DNA from: Erodium maritimum
Lineage: Eukaryota > Streptophyta > Magnoliopsida > Geraniales > Geraniaceae
Direction of reading: 5' to 3'
Assembly: GCA_963921825.1 (NCBI GenBank)
Contig: OY997591.1
Span: 34,059,825 to 34,123,824 of the forward strand
DNA: 64,000 bases
The notes beneath the pieces are model-generated. The model did not search any database, was not told where the DNA came from, and saw only the letters and a list, made by a program, of their open reading frames with translations. Below are positions 55,614 through 64,000 of the stretch, piece by piece. The position numbers were made by a program, and so were the translations under genes. How positions within the stretch are numbered: position 1 is the stretch's first letter; every line of letters begins with the position of its first letter.

Positions 55614-57178
55614 GTTTTTTTTTTGATAAGCGAAGAAATTTTATTAGGCAAACGTTATACAAGAAATTAAAACGAAGAAAGAAAAATGATCCTTAAAAGG
55701 ACCTTTTTCCCAAACGGAAACAAGCAGCACTTCTTGCCTACTTCCTATCCAGATTCAAGCATAGAAATCGGTTAGAAACCGGAACAGGATTCACCTCCGG
55801 AATAACCTCAATCTTTCTATCCTCGACGTCCTCCTCAACCTCAACCTACTATGGGGATTCAAAACCTAGGGAATTGGCAACAACCTTTTTCACAAATTGC
55901 TTGCTAAAGCTCCACGTTCCGTCTTTACTCTGTTTAGCAATATCAATAGTGAAACTTCCCGCATGACCCCTTTTATCAGCCGATGTTTTGGCTCTTGTCT
56001 GATAAAAGACAGTTGGAGGAACTATCTTTTTTGTCTGTCCTTTTTTAGGACAGCCACGTTTCTTTGGAACCTCTACGGGAATACTTTTTTTACTCAGAAG
56101 GATGTCCTTCCACGGACTACCTTGAAACCCGATTTCCAAAATTGGTTCTCCTTCCCGAGGCTGAATGACCTGCATGGCTGGACCCGAGCCCTCAACTATC
56201 GGGCCCAAATCAGTACCAATGCGTTTAAAAATGTCAAACAAGCTCGGATTGCTGGTCGACTTCTTGGCACCTGGGCCTGGGCTACCACTTGACGGAACTA
56301 CTCCTAAACCAGCTTCTACTGGATCAGAATTAAGTGACTGAACTGGGCCAGATCCATTAGGCCCGTTAACTATACTAGATCCAAAAATTGGATCAGAAGG
56401 AGTTGGGCCTACAATAGAAGAAACCAGCCCATTTCCCAATTGTACGCGACGTGTATCACCTTCTTCCTAGCGACAGTCTGTGAGTGAACGCAAATCTAGG
56501 GCCTCATGCCAATCTGATCGCAAAACAGAAGAGGAAAGAATCACAGGAATCCCGGGATTGATCTCCAATTGATCTGGTGAATCGGCTGCATTCAAAACCT
56601 GCCGAGAAATCCTCCGAGAGATCGTGCCGGCGTCGGGAGCTTGCTCACCGCTCTGAGACGTGCAAGCGACTTGAACTTGCTCACCAGAAACGGTAAAAAC
56701 CGGGGTGTTGTCGTGTTTTTCAGACTCGACCCCCATGTTCACCGGTGATCCTTCCATGGGCTTGCTCTTTTTTTGAGCCAGTAAAACAGAGGACGTCGCC
56801 GGCGAAGAACCACTTTTCCGAGCGAGCAAACGCGATGAACAGCTTGTATCCATTCAAAATGAAGCCATTAAACGTCTCAATGACCTTCTGTGCCGAGTCC
56901 CTGCTTTTGAAGGTGATAAAACTGAAGTAATAGCCATGGCGATTTGCTCTTTTCGGCAACGAGACGGTAACAATTTCACCGAAGGGGCCAAGAGCATTGC
57001 GTACCCAATCTTCAGACAAACCATATGGCAAGTTGTATAGGAAGCGCTTCTCCTTGTCCGCATCGTCTGAGCCGATCTTCTCCGTCCCTGAAATAGGTCC
57101 GGCCTGCTCCTCCGTTCTCACAAGCGAAGCTGCTTCTGGCTTGGGCTTGGCCGGGTGTACCTTGGCCTTTGCTTGAAC
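55614..57178 (-). mobile_element. ORF1-only LINE with RRM protein, copy 2 (5' part cut off by an LTR)
   Basis: The minus strand ends in TAATAAAATTTCTTCGCTTATC followed by an A tail (55614 onward), the same 3' end as the element at 33987-35802. The ORF reaches [14 protein letters not shown] and a stop at about 55738, and the tail follows within about 125 bp. No RT is present. The 5' side is interrupted at 57179 by the TATCACGCCCC LTR, so the remaining N-terminus would lie beyond that LTR, outside the window. Confidence 0.75.
55738..57178 (-). pseudogene. LINE ORF1 with RRM, copy 2, broken
   Basis: The RRM is at about 57045-56830 (FLYNLPYGLSEDWVRNALGPF, HGYYFSFITF). The frame then changes near 56830-56850 and again near 56460. 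The C-terminal part (56439-55849) has [22 protein letters not shown] and [13 protein letters not shown], matching copy 1 block by block. A premature stop at 55849 precedes the shared C-terminal end. It is homologous to 33996-35658 but clearly diverged, so the two are not recent duplicates. Confidence 0.75.
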
Positions 57179-58317
57179 TATCACGCCCCAAATCCGGTAT
57201 TGACCGGACCCGAGACGTGACTTGGTGAAATTAAATAAAAGCAAGTAAAAGTGATTTAGGAGATGTAAGGATCCAACAAATACTCCAAATCCAACGGTAA
57301 TAAATTCAAACGAGTCAAACAAATCTCAAATACAACGTACGTCTCTAATACGTAAAATTAAGAACACAACTCCCGGACCCTCGCTAGCCCCATGCTTCGC
57401 GGTGTTCTCTACTCCAAAGCATAGCTATCACCTGTAGAAAACACAGTAAAGAGGTGAGCTTGACGCTCAGTAGGGAAAACCATAAAAGCCTTCTTATCAC
57501 GGATTTAACCAAAACTCAAATCCATAGCTTAATTTTTTTTATAAAGGGTTTGAAACACGATACGAAACTTAAGCCAAAAATAACGTCAACACTCCTCGTT
57601 AAACTCTGACAATCAAGTCCAACTACACCAACGTCAATTCTGCACTAACAACTATCCTGAGGCCACACCAAGCACCAACCAACACCCAAATTCCACAGCA
57701 CAAAGTCAACAACACTCACAGGCACAATCACAAACAATCAAAGCAAGGCAACCTCAAACACACACTCGTAACCAATGCACGGTCTCGGGAGCAACCCGTT
57801 CGACCTAGCGTAGCCGAACGCAACTTTCTCCTAACACATAGTCAGGAGGGGCGGTAGACCCCATCGCGGCACACAGTGTTTTACCGATCGACGGAAGGCA
57901 GGGAAATCGTCTCTTCGCGGCCTGGAACCTCGCGGCACACAACACAGCGTTTTATTGAGTGCTAGTTGGAAGGTAGGGAAACCACCTCTTCGCGAGACAC
58001 AGCGTTTTACCGACTCACGGTCGGAAGGTAGGGAAACCACCTTTCTCGTGTACCACAGTACACCAAGCCTCACATTTTACCAATCGCGCTCCGGAAGGTA
58101 CGACTCACCTTATAGAAGTACGTCTCTCACACTTTAGTGGCGGCGCAACGGAAGGTACGACACACCTCTTGGGCACAACTCAATACAAATATTACAGAAC
58201 AGTCACAATCACACTCACAGTCACAGTCATGTTTCAACAACGAACACAACCATCAGGCACTTACCATCACTTACCGATACCACTCTCCATGTGGTCACCC
58301 CACCGGCTTAACCGGTA
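57179..58317 (+). mobile_element. LTR of TxTCACGCCCC type, third member, 5' part
   Basis: It begins TATCACGCCCCAAATCCGG (TG changed to TA) and carries the module CACCTGTAGAAAACACAGTAAAGAGGTGAGC..GACGCTCA seen in the LTRs at 7548 and 15532, but is otherwise different. It is interrupted at 58318 by a Copia element, so its end is outside the window. Confidence 0.5.
57880..58165 (+). repeat. tandem repeat, about 60-70-bp unit
   Basis: Four or five imperfect units of the form CACAGCGTTTTACCGA...CGGAAGGTAGGGAAACCACCTCTTCGCG inside the third LTR. It occupies a position similar to the arrays in the other two LTRs but has a different unit sequence. Confidence 0.7.
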
Positions 58318-60005
58318 TGTTAGTCTTAGTGCCCGTAGTTCAATCCTAAATGTCCAAATGTATATATCATCGTTAGCAATAAAATTAAAGCGGCTTTATA
58401 TTACTTATGTGTTGGAGTAATATATCGATGTGTGCTCTGATCTATGCCCACCATGCGAATAGAACCATAGATCGAGATAGATCACACTCGATGGGTCCCT
58501 AGTCAACAAAGCTTCACTAGAAGCGACTAGTATGAAAGATGGCTCTTTATGGCTTACGTTCTGTTAGTCATTGGAATGAGATTCCGGAGTCTGATCATAG
58601 ATATCATGTGGGACATGATATTGGACGACCCGCCCTGAATATGTGCCATAGATTAAGTCATGAACATATTCAGTGTTGTAGCTTGTCATGTATCCTTAGA
58701 CCAAGGAGTCTTTGTGATCGCTATGTAGTCAACAACTGAGTTTGACCTGAGCCTAACGTTGTCCGTAACAGGGCTTCCATAACGGCCGAGATTGGCTTGG
58801 GGACGGGCTACATGAGTGACACGAAAGACGGCTAAGGGATTTATCCCTCATACTAAGGTATGGGAAAGATATCGGTTCTCGGCCACTTGATCGAGAGTGA
58901 CTGGAAGAATAGCATGGCCATGCACATGATACTGGGTATCATATCTTCAGTCATCTCACATATCAAGGAACGGTGATTGAGAATAATAAGGATGACGGCT
59001 CTATGCCTTATCTCAATCAGGATATCGGAGATAAAAGGATAATGACAGGGACGACGGAAAGGTTAGAATCGACAGGGTCGATTCGTTATGTAGTGTCAGG
59101 CAATACTAAAGTCTCGTTAGTTGCCACTTAAATAGGATCAAGTAAAATGGGATTTTACGTTGATCTATTGACATGCATAAACCTAAGGGTCACACCGGAG
59201 GATGAAACTCATTGACACATTTATGGAGAATGGCCAAAAGGGAGTTGTCTCGGGACATGACCAAAACTGGGTTTTGGGTCATGTGCCCGTAAGTGAATAG
59301 GACTTCACAGATCGAGACAAGGCTTGGAGTCTTGGGATTGATCGCGTCGGATAATGTTGGACATTTCCGGTATGGAAGGCATGGAGGCGATGAGCGAATC
59401 ACGGGACCTCGTTGGAAATGGCCACGGGCCATGTTCCAAGAGGCCCATGAAAGGCCCATGCAACCAAGGCCCATGGAACTAATTAATCAAGTCTTGATTA
59501 ATTAGTACTAAGTAAGCAAGACAAGGATTAAGGTGTTGGTGATTCACCACCTAACCCAATCTTGTCTTGCCATACTTTGTCCTATTTACACCTTACTTGA
59601 CACCATACTTGTCCCATGCCTTTAGTTGGACAAGTATGGGTTTTGTTATGTTTAAGTCATCTTTTTTCAACATAACAAAGACAAGACAAGAATAGGAAAC
59701 ACATTTTCTCTCCCTCTTCCATGGCCATTTCGGGTTTGGCTAGTTTCCACCTCCATGTTTGTGTTCTTGAGTCCTCAAAGAGAAGAACTACGTGGCTTTG
59801 ATTCCCATGTGGATACGTAGGCGTCTTGGAGACTCAAGCCAATCATTCGTTAACCGGTGTTCTTGTTTTGGTAAGAACTAGTGCTGAATTTTTCTCTTGT
59901 TAATCCATTCTTTGTTAGTTGTTTCATGGTTTTAATTGTCTCTTGGTTTTCATTGATTTTCCGCTGCGAGTTGGTTCATCTCCAACCCTACCTCGAGACC
60001 CAACA
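58318..60005 (+). repeat. 5' LTR of Copia copy 2
   Basis: 1688 bp. Differs from the LTR at 53142-54824 by scattered substitutions and small indels only. Confidence 0.9.
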
Positions 60006-60006
60006 G

Positions 60007-60018
60007 TGGTATCAGAGC
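60007..60018 (+). other. primer-binding site of Copia copy 2
   Basis: TGGTATCAGAGC one base after the LTR. Confidence 0.9.
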
Positions 60019-61563
60019 CGTGCTACCTTCGGGATTCACAAGACGGTGTTCAAAGTTTCGGTTTTGCTTGAAAGTTTCGTTTTTGGCATGTTGTTTTGCT
60101 AAATTGTTTGATAACATGTTTTAAATTATTGTTTATGGATTTAATGCATGTAAAATGAAATTTTGAAAATTATTTCAAATCTGGAAATTTTGAAAAAAAA
60201 AATTGATTTTTCGGGTCTCGGGAGCTGGACTCTCGGGGAGCCGAAACCGGGACCGAACGGGGCTCCGTTGGACGGAGCTAGGCCAAGCATGACCATTGGA
60301 TGGTTGATATGCCAAGGCTAAACCGTTTTGTTAGTTATGACGAGTTTGGAACCGTCATGATGAACTCGAAGATCAAATGTTCAAAAGTTTCATTTTTGAA
60401 CGGTTTCGATAAACCGAGCATCAAAAAATTTCGAAACTTGGCTATTAATTAAAACCGGAAAATCACATGATGTTTGATAACATTCTTGTTTGATAACACG
60501 ATGTGTGATGTGATGTTGGCATGGTGTACATAATAGCCCCGAGCTCAATTTAATTATTTATCGCTTTTCACGGCCTGCGAGCCGTTAGAGTTAACGTGTA
60601 ATTATTCTTTCAAGGTGTGGTCGTCGAACCACTTGTTTGTAATATTTATTTATTCCCGACCTGCGAGTCGTGTATTAAATTGTAATATTTTACTCAAGAC
60701 GAAGAAAGGGCGAAAAGGTCTTTTGGTGGCTTTTCGGGTGTTGGCATCGGCTTGGAGTCGGTGGAGCTCAAGAAGCTAGTGGGAGTTAGTTTAGGGGGCT
60801 ATTATGTGCACATTTATCGCTTTATGCTTGGTTTAGTTTATGCATGATTAATTCTATGTGTTTTAGAATTGCATGCTTAACTTTATTTACCGAGCATATC
60901 ACCTCACATGCAAAGATAAAATTGGAATTTTAATCCTTGAGTGTGAACCCTTAGAACCGTCATTGCATTGGATGTAGTTGACGGGTTCAAAGGAAGAATT
61001 ACATTGGATGTAATTTGAGGCATCATTGCATTTGGAATGTAGTTGATGTGCTCATCGCATCTAGGATGTGCCAAAGTTTTGAACACAACTGGACAAGTAA
61101 AAGCGGGTCATGTCCGATACCTCCCAATCATCAACACCTTACTACCTCCCCGTCCTATGGTTGTCGTGCGCATTAGCGGAGCATCCATGGGGAAGCGGGG
61201 TAGTAGGTTTGGACGACATATGTGGGTGTCGTGCGCATTAGCGGAGCACCTACATAGTGACGAGCCATAGTTGAAAATTGGTGGACCCGACTACGATTCT
61301 CGGCCTGAGGTTGAGCTAGGGTAACAGATAGGGTAAGTCGTGTACATAAGTACATACCCTAGCCAAGAGTCACATTGGATGTGATTGGATGGAGTCCTAC
61401 CTACATAGCTCGATTAAGTGGTGAGCATTAGTTCAGCTTAATCGAGTGAATCAAGGATCTTGGTTTCAGATTCTAAAGGTTTAGAATTGATTGTTGGTGT
61501 TTAAGCTTGATCTTCATAAAATTTATTCAGTTTACTAATTGAATTTTATCTGTTGTAGATCAA

Positions 61564-64000
61564 ATGGCAAATTCAGCGAACATTAATAGTTTGTCATTAA
61601 AAACCATTCTTGACAGGGTCAAGCTAAATGGGACAAACTATTTGGACTGGTACAGAATTTTGAGGATAGTCCTCAAGTCTGAACGCAAAGAATATGTCCT
61701 TGACAAGGCTGTCTCTAAGACCATATCAGAGTTACATGAAGTGTCATCAGCTGCTAAGAAGAATATCTCAGGGATCTGGGATCCAAGGATATTCTGATGG
61801 TCAACAAGGGAATTGGAAGTGGCAAGGGCTGGGCCCATGCGCACTTGGCAGGAAAGATGAGACACCTGAGAATGTCTGCTTCTACTGCCAACAGCCTGGT
61901 CATTGGAACCGGGATTACAGGAAGTTCACGGCTGATCTGAAGAAGGGCAGTGGGACTGCGCCTTCATCAAATAGCCTGGATGATCTGAAGAAGGGCAGTA
62001 GGACTGCGCCTTCATCAGGAAACCTGGATGATCTAAGGAAGGGCGGTGGGATCGTGCCTTCATTCGGTATTAACTCTATAGAGCTACATCTCTCTACTTC
62101 CAAAGATTCATGGGTATTAGATACCATGACTGAATCTCACACATGCACTAATATATGGTGGCTGAAAGTAGGAGAGATTTGGAAAGCACGAAATGGACCT
62201 CAGAGTTGTGGCAACTGCTGTAGGATCCATGAGTCTTGCTTTGCCAAGAGGCCTTGTCTTAGTATTGTATAATGTATATTGCATACCTACTTTTAGTAGG
62301 AATATTATATCTGTATCCGTGTTTGACAAGGAAGGATATAATGTTAATATTGGAAATGGAGTTTTCAATGTTCTATGCAATGATATGTTTTATACCAGTA
62401 CTGACATGGTTGGAGGATTGTACATATTAGATATGGGTAACAATGCCTCAAGTTCTATATATTCCGTTAATACCAAGAGGTCTAAATCCAACGATTTAAA
62501 CCTAACTCTGTTATGGTACTGTCATTTGGGTCACATAAACAAGAAGCGCCTATCAGCACTTCAGAAGTGCGGGCTTTCAGGTTCATTCGAATTCCATTCG
62601 ATCCATAGGTGCAAGGTTTGTTTGATGGGCAAAATGACTAAAGTGCCCTTTATCGATCGCGATGAAAGGGCGGGTGAATTATTGGGGCTGATACACTCGA
62701 ATGTGTGTAGACCAATAAGTTCACTTGCCAGGAGGGGTTTTAGCTACTTTATCACATTTACTGATGATTACAGTAAATATGGTTATGTCTATTCGGTGAG
62801 ACATAAGTCTGAAGCTTTTGATAAATTCAAAGAGTTTAAGACTATAGTAGAAAACCAGCTCGACAAAGGTATTAAGGCACTTCGATTGGATCGAGGTGGA
62901 AAATACTTGACCACAGAGTTATTAGATCATCTAAAAGAGAATGGGATCCTTTTGGAATGGACTCCTCCTAGGTCACTGTAGTTGAAAGGTGTAGCCAAAC
63001 GGAGAAATCGGACATTGTTAGACAATGGTCTGTTCCATGATTAGTTGGACTGATCTCCCAATCTCTTTTAGGGGTTTTGCTCTAGAGACGACCGCATTCA
63101 TAGTGAATCGGGCTTCGACGAATGGTGTGGAAGGGACACCATTTTAAAAATGGTACGGGATGATGCCCGCTTTGTCCTTCCTAAAGATTTGTGGTTGCGA
63201 GGCTTATGTGAAACATTTGGTTTCGACTAAGCTCGAACCAAGATCTGAGATATGCACCTTCGTGTGGTATCCCAAAGCAACAAGGGGATACTATTTCTAC
63301 AATCCCAATGAGAACATGGTGTTCGTCGCTTGGGGTGGGGTCTTTATGGAAAAGAAGTTTTGTTTCCAAAGACGTCATTGGGAGGACTGTGCATCTCGAA
63401 GAAATTCAGGATGGTACAGATCTGTCTAAACCAATTGGCAACCCAGTAGAAAGGAGCCAGAGATTGTCGTAGAGTAAGAACCAATTCCTGTTACAATTCC
63501 GGAAGGTCCAAGGCGATTTGAAAGGATCAATCTTCCACCTCCAAGATATGGTATCCGGAGGTGACAATGAAGTCATGGTGGATCACGATGATCCAGCCAC
63601 CTTTCAGGAAGTCGTGGATGGGCCCAACTCCGAGTTATGGCTGGGAGCCATGAGGGAGGAAATGCAATCCATGTCGGACAACCGAGTCTGGGAACCGGTT
63701 GATCCTATCAATGGTGTGAGGACCATAGGATGCAAATGGATCTTCAAGGTGAAGATGGACATGGACGGCAACCCTCTGACCTACAAAGCTCAACTGGTGG
63801 CGAAAGGTTATAGGCATGGATTGACTATGAGGAAACCTTCTCCTTAGTGGCTATGGTCAAAATCGATCCAAATTCTTCTTGACATAACTGCGTATCATAA
63901 TTATGAGATATGGCAAGTGGATGTCAAAACCGCTTTCCTAAATGGAAATTTGACTGAGTACGTTTGTATGTTTCGGCCCAAAGGTTTTGACGATCCGAAG
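61564..64000 (+). pseudogene. Copia gag-pol copy 2, broken, partial
   Basis: Starts with MANSANINSLSLKTIL at 61564. It has the same shortened gag as copy 1 (YVLDKAVS joined to TISELHEV), a stop after GIWDPRIF at 61797, then the zinc knuckle CFYCQQPGHWNRDY in another frame with its last Cys replaced by Tyr. DDLKKGS..TAPSS repeats follow at 61935-62060. The protease motif reads WVLDTMTESHTC, lacking DTG. Integrase runs 62193-62981 (LLWYCHLGHINKKRLSALQKCG, FTDDYSKYGYVY), then breaks. RT begins at 63518-63847 and DVKTAFLNGN is just reached at the window edge. It is inactive. Confidence 0.85.

Larger units (their letters stand above)
58318..64000 (+). mobile_element. Ty1/Copia element, copy 2 (plus strand, runs off window)
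   Basis: The 5' LTR is 58318-60005 (TGTTAGTCTTAG...GACCCAACA), followed by primer-binding site TGGTATCAGAGC at 60007-60018, a leader of about 1.55 kb, then gag-pol from 61564. Sequence is nearly the same as copy 1 at 47537-54824 but in opposite orientation. The 3' LTR and TSD are beyond the right edge. It interrupts the LTR that begins at 57179. Confidence 0.9.

Noticed and set aside
57831..58349. Small ORFs in the third LTR
   Set aside because: Translations of the 60-70-bp tandem repeat; no family resemblance.
54403..58739. Identical 66-residue ORFs at 54403-54603 and 58539-58739
   Set aside because: Both lie in the Copia LTRs and are the same LTR segment read in the two copies, not genes.

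Overview
The window reads as nuclear DNA of a flowering plant, probably a eudicot. It has AT-rich intergenic sequence, GT-AG introns, and plant-type transposable elements in several layers of nesting: PIF/Harbinger, Mutator-like, L1-type LINE, Ty1/Copia and Ty3/Gypsy chromovirus. There is no bacterial, organellar or CRISPR signal. One clear host gene is present: a four-exon heterotrimeric G-protein gamma subunit (32500-43319, + strand). Almost everything else is a transposable element or its remains.

Layout. 913-1741: Harbinger MITE. About 1900-2953: broken Harbinger transposase element. 3427-5361: Harbinger element carrying only the Myb/SANT-like ORF1. 5406-6410: Mutator-type MITE. About 6990-12929: LINE that lost its RT core, split by a 3.2-kb solo LTR (7548-10764). 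13507-14878: Mutator-type element filled with GATAAA repeats. 15532-19021: second solo LTR, inserted at the start of a degenerate LINE ORF1 (19039 to about 19800). 20549-32293: second GATAAA element, interrupted by a 10.4-kb Mutator-like element (20916-31331). That inner element carries a six-exon Ulp1/DUF1985 gene, a Pro-rich/acidic ORF and a mudrA remnant without its catalytic core.

32304-43319: the G-gamma gene. Its first intron is 10.3 kb and holds a Mutator-type TIR element (33706-36436), itself split by an ORF1-only LINE, plus a complete Gypsy chromovirus (36538-42229). 44135-46059: Harbinger element with an open transposase. 46479-55597: third GATAAA element, split by a Copia element on the minus strand (47537-54824). 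55614-57178: second ORF1-only LINE. 57179-58317: 5' part of a third TxTCACGCCCC-type LTR. 58318-64000: second Copia copy, plus strand, running off the right edge.

Element ends were set mainly by target-site duplications (TSDs) read directly: 3 bp (TAA or TTA) for Harbinger, 9-10 bp for Mutator types, 5 bp for LTR elements and 14 bp for the LINE. The points most worth following up are: an apparent family of RRM-ORF1-only LINEs sharing one 3' end; a Ulp1 gene inside a transposon whose catalytic Cys position reads Ser; a Harbinger ORF1-only element and transposase-only elements in one window; two Copia copies sharing the same gag deletion; and the G-gamma gene hemmed in by transposons at its promoter and in intron 1. 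All reading was by eye, so alignment-level identities and element ages are not given.
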